Origin: CAZMMV01 sp964567475
Lineage (GTDB): Bacteria > Bacillota > Clostridia > Tissierellales > Tissierellaceae
Direction of reading: 5' to 3'
Assembly (NCBI GenBank): GCA_964567475.1
Contig: CAZMMV010000067.1
Coordinates: 1 to 9,053, forward strand
DNA length: 9,053 bases
Of the stretch, positions 1 to 6,147 are shown one piece after another. The notes beneath the pieces are model-generated. The model was given only the letters and a program-made list of their open reading frames with translations, ran no database searches and was not told the DNA's origin. Within the stretch, counting starts at the first letter, position 1. Each line of letters opens with the position of its first letter. The translations under genes and the position numbers were made by a program.

Positions 1-755
1 ACTATTTCAAGTTCTGCTGTAGTGAAATCTGCTTCTTCTATATCATATTTTTCATTTAATATATTTAATACATTGAGTTTTACTTTATCCTTTAATTCCT
101 TGTCATTAAAAGGTATACTTCCAAAAAGTACATTTAATCCTTCACCAGTTATTCCGTCGCCCATTTTTTTATCCATTTGATCTTTAGCTAAATGAGGAAG
201 TAGATCAGTTATGAAAAATACTGGGTCATCATCTTCTTCACCTATGGAAATATCTATTTTTTCTCCATTTTCTTTTATGATAACACCATGTAAAGCAAGA
301 GGAAGTGTAACCCATTGATATTTCTTTATTCCACCATAATAATGAGTTTTTAGCATTGCCAGTTCTGAGTCTTCATATAGGGGAAATTGTTTTAAATCTA
401 TTCTTGGAGCATCTAAATGAGATCCAATAATATTCATTCCATTATCTAAACTATCTTTACCAATAACAAGTAAGACTACAGCCTTATCCTTATTAAGGGC
501 ATATACCTTAGTTCCTGGACTTGGTTTAATAGATTTTTCTCTTAATTCATCTATGGAAATATAACCATTTTCCTTAGCTGCTCTTACTATTTCCCTAGCA
601 GATTCTCTTTCTGTTTTACATTTATCTAAGAAGTCTTTATACTTTTCATTTAAATTAAAAACTAATTTCATTTCATTTTCATCTATCACTTCCCATACAT
701 TATCCCATTTGTGTGTTAAACTTTCTTGAAGTTTCTTAGCCACTGATTTTTCCAT
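1..755 (-). CDS. apeA: M18 family zinc aminopeptidase, N-terminal part (cut by window edge)
   Basis: Reading the minus strand from an ATG at 755 gives 251 uninterrupted codons that run off the left edge, so about half of a roughly 460-residue M18 protein is present. Visible family marks are the metal-site segment GSHLDAPRID (residues 111-120; H113 is the expected first zinc ligand and D115 its partner), then LKTHYYGGIKKYQW and the end segment DFTTAELEIV, which in M18 enzymes precedes the remaining metal ligands. Those ligands lie outside the window. M18 enzymes are cytosolic dizinc peptidases that remove N-terminal residues, typically acidic ones, from peptides. The start is supported by AGGAGG at 765-770, 9 bases upstream, and by a good promoter at 795-823. 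It is transcribed divergently from tsaE. The family call is firm; substrate preference is inferred from the family only. Confidence 0.9.
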   Translation of the reverse strand, partial: MEKSVAKKLQESLTHKWDNVWEVIDENEMKLVFNLNEKYKDFLDKCKTERESAREIVRAAKENGYISIDELREKSIKPSPGTKVYALNKDKAVVLLVIGKDSLDNGMNIIGSHLDAPRIDLKQFPLYEDSELAMLKTHYYGGIKKYQWVTLPLALHGVIIKENGEKIDISIGEEDDDPVFFITDLLPHLAKDQMDKKMGDGITGEGLNVLFGSIPFNDKELKDKVKLNVLNILNEKYDIEEADFTTAELEI

Positions 756-794
756 TATATCTTTCCTCCTAATCGATTTATAACTATATGTTTT

Positions 795-823
795 ATCATA
801 TATATCTATTATTTTTTTGTCAA
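795..823 (-). promoter_or_regulatory. Sigma-A type promoter of apeA
   Basis: On the minus strand a perfect -35 TTGACA (823-818) is followed after 17 bp by -10 TATGAT (800-795, 5 of 6). Transcription would start near 788, about 20 bases upstream of the AGGAGG ribosome binding site. It does not overlap the divergent tsaE promoter, so the two could fire independently. Confidence 0.75.
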
Positions 824-872
824 GGTAAATGGCTTATAAGGTCAAGATATAATTGCTTATATAGCTTTATTA

Positions 873-901
873 TTGTTAAGTCTTTTTCTTAGTGATATAA
901 T
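873..901 (+). promoter_or_regulatory. Sigma-A type promoter of the tsaE-tsaB-rimI-tsaD operon
   Basis: The -35 element TTGTTA (873-878, 4 of 6) is followed by 17 bp and a consensus TATAAT (896-901). The predicted start of transcription is near 908, leaving a leader of about 27 bases before the GTG start of tsaE at 935. No other promoter is evident between the four genes, which are separated by at most 12 bp. Confidence 0.7.
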
Positions 902-934
902 AATATTTAGTTTATAATTGAAAGGTTGAGAAAT

Positions 935-1393
935 GTGGAAATACTACTAAAAGGATTAGAAAAAACAGAAGAATTTGGTATAAAATTAGGAAAACTTTTA
1001 AATCCTGGAGATATAGTTTGTTTGAATGGAGACTTAGGTGCAGGAAAAACTACACTTACTAAATCCATAGGACTTGGTTTAGGAGTAGATGATTATATAA
1101 CTAGCCCTACTTTTGCTCTTATAAATGAATATGAGGGAAGGGTGCCAGTTTATCATTTTGATGTATATAGATTGGAAAATGTAGAGGAACTTTATGATCT
1201 AGGATTTGATGAATATTTTTATGGTAGAGGTGTGTCTATCATAGAATGGGCATATAAAATAGAAAAGTTAATTCCAAAAGAAAGAATAGTATTGGATATT
1301 AAAAAGGGTATAGATATAGATGAAAGAAGGATAAATATTACAGTTTATGGCAATAGATATAAAGATATACTTAAGGAGTTGGAAGAAAATTGA
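935..1393 (+). CDS. tsaE: TsaE, ATPase of tRNA t6A37 threonylcarbamoylation
   Basis: TsaE is the small P-loop ATPase that binds TsaB-TsaD and drives turnover of the complex placing threonylcarbamoyl on A37 of ANN-decoding tRNAs. The 152-residue protein shows the Walker A segment NGDLGAGKTT (31-40), the SPTF motif (57-60), YHFDVYRL (73-80) and the conserved IIEW (102-105). All are typical of the family, and the length is normal. I place the start at GTG 935 rather than the upstream in-frame TTG 926. The only Shine-Dalgarno sequence, AAAGG at 921-925, touches the TTG but sits 9 bases before the GTG, and the resulting N-terminus (MEILLKGLEKTEEFG) matches usual TsaE starts. It is the first gene of the operon, and its TGA overlaps the TTG start of tsaB. 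Confidence 0.93.
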   Translation: MEILLKGLEKTEEFGIKLGKLLNPGDIVCLNGDLGAGKTTLTKSIGLGLGVDDYITSPTFALINEYEGRVPVYHFDVYRLENVEELYDLGFDEYFYGRGVSIIEWAYKIEKLIPKERIVLDIKKGIDIDERRINITVYGNRYKDILKELEEN

Positions 1394-2085
1394 AGATATT
1401 GGCTTTAGATACATCAACACATATGGCAACTTGTGCAGTAATAGATGAAAATAGAATACTAGGAGAATACTCTTTAAATCAGGATATGACACATTCAGAA
1501 AAATTGGTGCCAATGATCAAGGAAGTATTAGATAGTTTAGATTTAAAAGTAAGTGACATAGATTTATATGGGGTATCCATAGGACCTGGTTCCTTTACTG
1601 GACTTAGGATAGGTGTGGCAACTATAAAAGCTTTTGCTCATTTATTTGACAAACCTGTAGTTGCAGTTTCTACACTTGAAGCCTTAGCTTTTAATTTACC
1701 TTACAATGAAATAGTAGTTCCTATGATGGATGCCAGAAGGGACAGGGTATATACAGGGATATATTCATGGAAAGATAAAAACTTGAATACTATAATGGAA
1801 GCAGATGCTTTAGAAGTAGATACTTTACTTGAAAAGTTAGATGGAGAATATGGAAATATAGTTGTAAATGGTGATGGAACTATAATGCATAGAGAAAGAA
1901 TAGAGGCTAAGCTAGGAGATAAGGTAAGATTTGCATCTATTGGTGCTAATAGTTGTAGAGCTACTAGTGTAGGAGAATTAGCTTTAATTAAATATAATGA
2001 AGGACAAATAGATAATTACTATACTTTAGCTCCTGATTATTTAAGAAAGTCTCAGGCTGAAAGGCAATTAGAAGATAAGGAGTAG
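1390..2085 (+). CDS. tsaB: TsaB, scaffold subunit of the t6A37 complex
   Basis: TsaB is a catalytically inactive ASKHA-fold relative of TsaD. It dimerises with TsaD and recruits TsaE for tRNA t6A37 synthesis. The 231-residue product starts MKILALDTST, carries GPGSFTGLR (65-73), typical of TsaB, and MMDARRDRVY (112-121), and lacks the HxxxH metal site seen in TsaD, as expected. Length is normal for the Firmicute form (YeaZ/YdiC). It uses a TTG start at 1390 whose TG is shared with the TGA stop of tsaE (TTGA overlap). AAGGAG at 1373-1378, inside tsaE, lies 11 bases upstream, so initiation may be coupled to termination of tsaE. The rimI ribosome binding site overlaps the tsaB stop, continuing the tight operon packing. 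Confidence 0.95.
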   Translation: MKILALDTSTHMATCAVIDENRILGEYSLNQDMTHSEKLVPMIKEVLDSLDLKVSDIDLYGVSIGPGSFTGLRIGVATIKAFAHLFDKPVVAVSTLEALAFNLPYNEIVVPMMDARRDRVYTGIYSWKDKNLNTIMEADALEVDTLLEKLDGEYGNIVVNGDGTIMHRERIEAKLGDKVRFASIGANSCRATSVGELALIKYNEGQIDNYYTLAPDYLRKSQAERQLEDKE

Positions 2086-2092
2086 GAAAAAA

Positions 2093-2542
2093 ATGGAGAT
2101 TATTATCCGAAGAATGAGGGAAAAAGATTTAGATAGAATAATGGAAGTAGAAAAGGCAGCTTTTACTACTCCATGGTCTAGAGAGTCTTTTCTCTTGGAA
2201 ATAAATAAAAACCAACTTGCCAGATATTTTATAGCAGAAGTAGATGGCCTTGTAGTAGGCTATGGTGGTATATGGCTAATATTAGATGAAGGGCATATAA
2301 CAAATATTGCAGTAGACAAAGAATATAGAAGACTTGGTATAGGAAAAAGGATACTAGAAGAACTAATAGGTCTTTGTAAAGAATGCAATATAGTTGCTAT
2401 GACTTTAGAAGTTAGACAAAATAATGAGCCGGCTAAAAATCTTTATAAAGAATATGAATTTATAGAATATGGCATAAGACCTAATTATTATGCAGATGTT
2501 AATCAAGATGCCATAGTTATGTGGAAAAAATTAGATGATTAA
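2093..2542 (+). CDS. rimI: RimI, GNAT-family N-alpha-acetyltransferase
   Basis: RimI transfers acetyl from acetyl-CoA to the N-terminal alanine of ribosomal protein S18. In many bacteria its gene sits with tsaB and tsaD, and some homologues act on other targets. The 149-residue protein is a single GNAT domain: the N-terminal substrate-side segment contains AAFTTPWSRESF (22-33), and the acetyl-CoA pyrophosphate loop is RRLGIG (79-84) after ITNIAVDKEY. LEVRQNN holds E106, and NLYKEYEF holds Y118. These two have the same 12-residue spacing as the E. coli RimI catalytic Glu103/Tyr115 pair. The start is ATG 2093 with AAGGAG at 2077-2082. It lies 7 bp after tsaB and 12 bp before tsaD, within one operon. 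Family assignment is strong; the S18 substrate is inferred. Confidence 0.92.
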   Translation: MEIIIRRMREKDLDRIMEVEKAAFTTPWSRESFLLEINKNQLARYFIAEVDGLVVGYGGIWLILDEGHITNIAVDKEYRRLGIGKRILEELIGLCKECNIVAMTLEVRQNNEPAKNLYKEYEFIEYGIRPNYYADVNQDAIVMWKKLDD

Positions 2543-2554
2543 GGGTGATAAAAA

Positions 2555-3559
2555 ATGTTGACATTAGCAATAGAAACTTCTTGTGATGAAACTTCTTGTT
2601 CTGTATTAAAGGATGGAAGAGAAATTTTATCTAATATAATATCTTCTCAAATACCTATTCATAGGAAGTTTGGGGGAGTAGTACCAGAAATAGCATCAAG
2701 AAAACATATAGAAAGTATAAATAATATAGTACAAGAAGCATTGGATGAGGCCCAAGTTGGATTTAATGATATTGATTTAATTGGAGTTACTCAGGGACCG
2801 GGACTTGTTGGTGCCTTGTTGATAGGTATATCTACAGCCAAGGCCTTGGCATATGGACTAGATAAGCCTATTGTAGGTGTGAATCATATAGAAGGTCATG
2901 TATGTGCAAATTATATTGAACACAAGGACCTAGAGCCTCCATTTACTTGTTTAATAGTATCTGGTGGACACACTTATTTAGTATATGTAAATGACTATAC
3001 AGACTATGAATTAATAGGTAGAACTAGAGATGATGCAGCAGGAGAAGCTTTTGATAAAGTTGCTAGATCTTTAGGACTTCCATATCCTGGAGGACCAGTA
3101 ATAGATAAGCTATCTAAAGAAGGAAATAAGGATGCTATTAAATTTCCTAGGGTATTTTTGGAAAAAGATTCATATGATTTTAGTTTCAGTGGCTTAAAGA
3201 CATCAGTATTAAATTATTTAAATCAAAGAGAGCAAAAGGGAGAAGAAATAATAATAGAAGATGTGGCTGCAAGTTTTCAACAGGCAGTACTTGATGTACT
3301 TGTGGATAAGTCTTTTAGGCTTGCTAAAGAAAAAAACTCTAAAAAGATTGTTTTAGCAGGAGGAGTAGCTTCAAATGAAGGTTTAAGAAGTATGATGGAA
3401 GAAAGAGCTAAAGAGGAAAATATGGATATACTTTACCCTTCTAGAACCTTATGCACAGATAATGCTGCAATGATTGCTTCTGCTGCATATTTCAACTACA
3501 AGAAAGGTAATGTATCAGATCTTTATCTTAATGTTATTCCAAATTTATCCTTAAAATAA
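2555..3559 (+). CDS. tsaD: TsaD, catalytic subunit of tRNA t6A37 threonylcarbamoyltransferase
   Basis: TsaD (formerly Gcp/YgjD) transfers threonylcarbamoyl from its AMP conjugate, made by TsaC, to A37 of tRNAs reading ANN codons. The 334-residue product has normal length and begins LAIETSCDETSCSVL. It carries the metal site HIEGH (H111, H115), VSGGHT (135-140), the GEAFDKVARSLGLPYPGGP segment (163-181), AGGVASN (268-274) and TDNAAM with the metal ligand D302. No key residue is missing. The start is ATG 2555 with AAGGGTGA (2541-2548) overlapping the rimI stop. It is the last gene of the operon and converges on the ABC-F gene. TsaC is not in this window. The last 260 bases of the gene also contain two sequences matching the DnaA-box consensus (3301-3309 and 3449-3457). 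Confidence 0.97.
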   Translation: MLTLAIETSCDETSCSVLKDGREILSNIISSQIPIHRKFGGVVPEIASRKHIESINNIVQEALDEAQVGFNDIDLIGVTQGPGLVGALLIGISTAKALAYGLDKPIVGVNHIEGHVCANYIEHKDLEPPFTCLIVSGGHTYLVYVNDYTDYELIGRTRDDAAGEAFDKVARSLGLPYPGGPVIDKLSKEGNKDAIKFPRVFLEKDSYDFSFSGLKTSVLNYLNQREQKGEEIIIEDVAASFQQAVLDVLVDKSFRLAKEKNSKKIVLAGGVASNEGLRSMMEERAKEENMDILYPSRTLCTDNAAMIASAAYFNYKKGNVSDLYLNVIPNLSLK

Positions 3560-3605
3560 TAAATTCTTATAAAGAAATACTTATTTCAACAAAATATTCC
3601 ACATA

Positions 3606-3722
3606 TTATTCACAGCGGAAAAATAAGTTATCCTAAACAGCTGTGGATAATGTGGACAATATACATAAAACAGTAAAAAACACAACTTGTACTGTGGATA
3701 ACCCTGTGGGTAGTGTGTATAA
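3606..3722. promoter_or_regulatory. Cluster of DnaA boxes between convergent tsaD and ABC-F genes
   Basis: Within the 178-bp convergent gap are four matches to the DnaA-box consensus TTATNCACA: 3606-3614 (plus strand, TTATTCACA), 3642-3650 and 3693-3701 (minus strand, exact TTATCCACA), and 3714-3722 (minus strand, TTATACACA). One-mismatch copies lie at 3651-3659, directly abutting the second box, and at 3742-3750. Two-mismatch copies lie at 3595-3603, 3628-3636 and 3705-3713. Two more consensus matches lie inside tsaD at 3301-3309 and 3449-3457. Starts at 3642, 3693 and 3714 share orientation and are 51 and 21 bp apart, close to whole helical turns. DnaA binding is inferred from sequence. There is no dnaA or dnaN nearby and no clear unwinding element, so a titration or regulatory cluster is more likely than oriC. 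Confidence 0.65.
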
Positions 3723-3728
3723 GTTGTG
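3675..3728 (-). terminator. Possible intrinsic terminator of the ABC-F gene, containing DnaA boxes in its loop
   Basis: CACAACTT (3681-3688) and AAGTTGTG (3721-3728) form a perfect 8-bp inverted repeat. Pairing continues inward for 3 more bp after one mismatch on the minus-strand RNA. A small ACCC/GGGT hairpin (3701-3711) lies in the loop. Read on the minus strand, the stem begins 9 bases after the ABC-F stop and is followed by TTTTTT (3680-3675). The stem is modest in G+C and the loop is long, so the call is moderate. The loop holds the DnaA boxes at 3693 and part of 3714. Confidence 0.45.
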
Positions 3729-3737
3729 AATTGTCTG

Positions 3738-5654
3738 TTAATTATCCTCAGTTAAGGCAATCCATTCATTATAAAGATTATCTAAGCTATTTTGTGTTGA
3801 TTCTCTTTTCTTTGATAATTCTACAACCTTTTCAGGTAAGTCATATATTGCCGGGTCACAAAGGGAATTGTCTAATTCTTTTAATGATTTTTCTTTTTCA
3901 GCGATATCCTCTTCTAAAGCAGTTACTTCTTTTTTCTTTTTTCTTTCTTCTTTTAAAATTTCTTTTTCTTTTCTTTTTTCTTCTTTTATTTGTGTTTTTG
4001 TCTTAGTAGGACCTTCTTCTTCTACATATAATAGTTCATTTTTCTTTTCTATATAATAGTCATAGTTTCCTAAATATTCTTGTATGCCATCAGGAGTTAA
4101 TTCTAAGATTTTATCTGTAACTCTGTTTAAAAAGTATCTATCATGGGATATGACAAATAAAGTTCCTTCATAATCTAGTAATGCATCTTCTAAAACTTCC
4201 TTACTATCTATATCCAAGTGATTAGTAGGTTCGTCCATTAATAAAAAGTTTGCTTTAGAAAGCATGAGTTTTAAAAGAGAAAGTCTTCCCTTTTCTCCAC
4301 CACTTAAATCTTTAATTTCTTTAAATATATCATCACCTATAAACATAAATTGACTAAGTACTTTTCTAACTGTAAAGTGATCAAATTTAGGATGTTCATC
4401 CCATATCTCATCTATTATGGTTTTATCTAGGTTTAAGTTTTCCATTTCCTGATCAAAGTATCCAGATAAAACATTGTGTCCAAGGTTTATTTCTCCATCA
4501 TCTTTTGAGATTTCTCCTAGGATTATTTTAAATAAAGTACTTTTACCAATTCCATTGGCTCCTATGAGTCCTACTTTTTCTTCCCTATAAACATCAAAAT
4601 TAATATCATCAAGTAGTTTTAAGTCTCCAAAGGACTTTTCTAAAGACTTAACTTGTAAAACATCTACACCAGATTTGATTTTTGGTTCAAATTTTATTCT
4701 GGCTTTTGCCTTTTCTGAATCAGGTTTATCCATGATTTTTATTTTATCAAGCATTTTTTGTCTACTTTTGGCCAAACCGTAGTATCTTTCACCACCATAA
4801 GCCTTAAATTTTTCTATGATTTCTTCTTGTCTTTTTATTTCCTTTTTTTGATCTTCAAAATGTTTTTTATAAATTTCTAAATCTTTTTTACGTCTGGACA
4901 TAAAGTTGGTATAGTTGGTGTCATAAGCTTTTAATCCTAGATTTTCCATATGAAAGATTCTATTAACTACCCTGTCTAAAAAGTATCTATCATGTGAAAT
5001 TATAAGGGATGCACCTTTGTAGTCATTTAAGAACTTTTCCAGCCAATCTATTGCAGCTATATCTAGGTGGTTAGTAGGCTCGTCCAGTAATAGTAGATTA
5101 GGTTTTTCTAAGAGAAGTTTACCTAGCAATAGTCTAGATTTTTGACCTCCACTAAGAATATTTACTTCTTTTTCCAAGTCTTCATCTTGAAATCCTAAGC
5201 CTTTTAATACTCCTTTAATTTCTGATTTATATCCATATCCATTGAGAGAGGTAAACTTCTCCGAAAGATGAGCATATTCATCCATTAATTTATTGAGTTT
5301 TTCACTTTCTCCCTTGGAAGCTTCTTTAGATATTTCTTTTTCCAATCTTCTTAAGTCTTTTTCCATTTTTATTAAATGTTCAAAGGGTTCTAGACACTCA
5401 TCAAATATACTTTTATCAGATTCTATATTTGTGTGCTGTTTTAAATAACCAAGGTTCATATTTTTTTGTATATATATATCACCACTATCCCTAGAGATTT
5501 CTTCAGATAGGATATTTAAAAGTGTAGTTTTTCCTGAACCATTTAATCCAATAATACCTATTTTATCTCCATTTTCTACATTGAAACTTATATCTTCTAA
5601 AATAGGATCTACTCCATAAGTTTTATTTATATTGCTACATGAAAGGACTAACAT
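3738..5654 (-). CDS. ydiF: ABC-F family ATPase, YdiF type (ribosome-associated, no membrane domain)
   Basis: This 638-residue protein has two ABC ATPase domains in one chain and no membrane segment, so it is an ABC-F protein acting on the ribosome rather than a transporter. Domain 1 has Walker A GLNGSGKTT (36-44), LSGGQ (167-171), DEPTNHLD (191-198, catalytic E192) and SHDRYFLDR (220-228). A charged linker (about 245-325) corresponds to the P-site tRNA interaction motif. Domain 2 has GANGIGKST (365-373), LSGGE (450-454), DEPTNHLD (474-481, E475) and SHDRYFLNR (503-511). The C-terminal 85 residues are a lysine/glutamate-rich coiled coil. Both sites are intact. The start is ATG 5654 with AGGAGG 8 bases upstream. 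Length and its place next to tsaD and rex suggest B. subtilis YdiF; a resistance role is not indicated. The gene is inverted relative to that order. Confidence 0.9.
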   Translation of the reverse strand: MLVLSCSNINKTYGVDPILEDISFNVENGDKIGIIGLNGSGKTTLLNILSEEISRDSGDIYIQKNMNLGYLKQHTNIESDKSIFDECLEPFEHLIKMEKDLRRLEKEISKEASKGESEKLNKLMDEYAHLSEKFTSLNGYGYKSEIKGVLKGLGFQDEDLEKEVNILSGGQKSRLLLGKLLLEKPNLLLLDEPTNHLDIAAIDWLEKFLNDYKGASLIISHDRYFLDRVVNRIFHMENLGLKAYDTNYTNFMSRRKKDLEIYKKHFEDQKKEIKRQEEIIEKFKAYGGERYYGLAKSRQKMLDKIKIMDKPDSEKAKARIKFEPKIKSGVDVLQVKSLEKSFGDLKLLDDINFDVYREEKVGLIGANGIGKSTLFKIILGEISKDDGEINLGHNVLSGYFDQEMENLNLDKTIIDEIWDEHPKFDHFTVRKVLSQFMFIGDDIFKEIKDLSGGEKGRLSLLKLMLSKANFLLMDEPTNHLDIDSKEVLEDALLDYEGTLFVISHDRYFLNRVTDKILELTPDGIQEYLGNYDYYIEKKNELLYVEEEGPTKTKTQIKEEKRKEKEILKEERKKKKEVTALEEDIAEKEKSLKELDNSLCDPAIYDLPEKVVELSKKRESTQNSLDNLYNEWIALTEDN

Positions 5655-5685
5655 AAAAAATTCCTCCTAATTTATTATCCCTTCT

Positions 5686-5713
5686 ATTGTATCAAACAAA
5701 TTACTTATGTAAA
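5686..5713 (-). promoter_or_regulatory. Sigma-A type promoter of the ABC-F gene
   Basis: On the minus strand, -35 TTTACA (5713-5708, 5 of 6) is followed by 16 bp and -10 TACAAT (5691-5686, 5 of 6). A TGA directly before the -10 gives an extended -10 form. Transcription would start near 5679, just ahead of the AGGAGG at 5668-5663. It lies downstream of the terminator of the preceding small gene, so the two minus-strand genes are probably separate transcription units. Confidence 0.65.
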
Positions 5714-5734
5714 AGCTAGAAAAAATATGGGGGT

Positions 5735-5764
5735 AAAAAAAGATACTCCAGAGCTGGAGTATCT
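5735..5764 (-). terminator. Intrinsic terminator of the small cysteine protein gene
   Basis: AGATACTCCAG and CTGGAGTATCT (5741-5751 and 5754-5764) form a perfect 11-bp inverted repeat with almost no spacer, giving a 9-10 bp stem with a four-base loop. On the minus strand it is followed by a run of T (5740-5735). The stop codon of the small gene overlaps the first bases of the stem. On the plus strand no T run follows, so it acts in one direction. Confidence 0.9.
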
Positions 5765-5987
5765 AAGAATTTAAATCTGTATTAGAAGAGAAAGAGGATA
5801 AGATAGGATCGATTAAATCTAAATTACATTTACCTTCTTGATTATAATGTGTACATTTTGTACAAGATTCACTAGTCTTTCCTGAAGATGTGCTTGATGA
5901 TTTTAATTCGCTTGCTTCCTTTGGTGTATACTGACTACAGTTAGATGCCACCTTTTTTAATTGTTCTTTAGTTTCTATTTTCCTCAC
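5763..5987 (-). CDS. Small cysteine-containing protein of unknown function
   Basis: I do not recognise this 74-codon gene as a named family. The product is soluble-looking, with no signal peptide or membrane segment. It has a basic N-terminal helix-like part (1-15), a serine/threonine-rich stretch (about 26-41) and four cysteines: C17, and C42, C45 and C54 in the arrangement CxxCxHx6C, with H47 between. A small zinc or iron site is possible but is inference. That it is a real gene is supported by a Shine-Dalgarno AAAGGAG and a strong terminator abutting its stop. The start is odd: the GTG at 5987 overlaps the AAAGGAG itself, leaving no spacing. The only codon at a proper distance (8 bases) is an ATA at 5978, which would give 71 residues. 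It sits between the ABC-F gene and a divergent transporter, in the place where B. subtilis has moaC. Confidence 0.7.
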   Translation of the reverse strand: MRKIETKEQLKKVASNCSQYTPKEASELKSSSTSSGKTSESCTKCTHYNQEGKCNLDLIDPILSSFSSNTDLNS

Positions 5988-6060
5988 TCCTTTATTAAAT
6001 ATATTGCCACAAAAGAAGATAAATATACAAAAAAATAAGAATTTTTTATATTTATTTAAA

Positions 6061-6134
6061 CAATATATTGAAAGTTAAGATTATTATTTAAATAATATTC
6101 TTGACTTTGCATATTCTTAACTTTAATATATATT
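6061..6134. repeat. Nested palindromes in the divergent region upstream of the EamA gene
   Basis: A perfect 10-bp inverted repeat, AAAGTTAAGA (6071-6080) and TCTTAACTTT (6115-6124), encloses a perfect 16-bp palindrome TATTATTTAAATAATA (6082-6097). It is bordered by the palindromes CAATATATTG (6061-6070) and AATATATATT (6125-6134). The stretch is almost pure A+T, so part of this symmetry could be chance, but the 10-bp arms contain G and C. It lies between the divergent small gene and transporter gene and overlaps a candidate promoter, so it could be an operator or a cruciform-prone site. Confidence 0.6.
6068..6096 (+). promoter_or_regulatory. Candidate promoter of the EamA transporter gene
   Basis: TTGAAA (6068-6073, 5 of 6) and AATAAT (6091-6096, 5 of 6) are 17 bp apart. 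Transcription would start near 6103, ahead of the AAGGAGGTG ribosome binding site at 6135. A second TTGACT at 6101-6106 is a good -35 box, but its -10 would put the start inside the ribosome binding site. In such A+T-rich sequence chance matches are common. I could not find a convincing promoter for the opposite small gene in this gap. Confidence 0.4.
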
Positions 6135-6147
6135 AAGGAGGTGTTTT

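Noticed and set aside
1268..1513. Minus-strand reading frame of 81 codons across the tsaE/tsaB junction
   Set aside because: It lies wholly on the opposite strand of two clear conserved genes, has no ribosome binding site, and its product is a low-complexity hydrophobic string typical of antisense reading of A+T-rich genes.
3579..3628. Inverted repeat ACTTATTT/AAATAAGT as terminator of the tsa operon
   Set aside because: The arms are A+T-rich and 34 bases apart, and no T run follows on the plus strand. I see no convincing terminator for tsaD.
3560..3737. Chromosomal origin oriC
   Set aside because: The DnaA boxes would fit, but there is no dnaA, dnaN or rpmH nearby, no DnaA-trio-like unwinding element that I can see, and the gap lies between convergent housekeeping genes. 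A regulatory cluster is the simpler reading.
3724..3740. Rex operator near TTGTGAA at 3724-3730
   Set aside because: The left half matches a Rex half-site, but the following bases do not supply the inverted second half, and the location is between two convergent gene ends.
3713..4056. Two plus-strand frames (97 and 62 codons) over the end of the ABC-F gene
   Set aside because: They are antisense to the lysine/glutamate-rich coiled-coil tail, whose complement reads as runs of Phe, Leu and Ser. No start signals or family likeness are visible.
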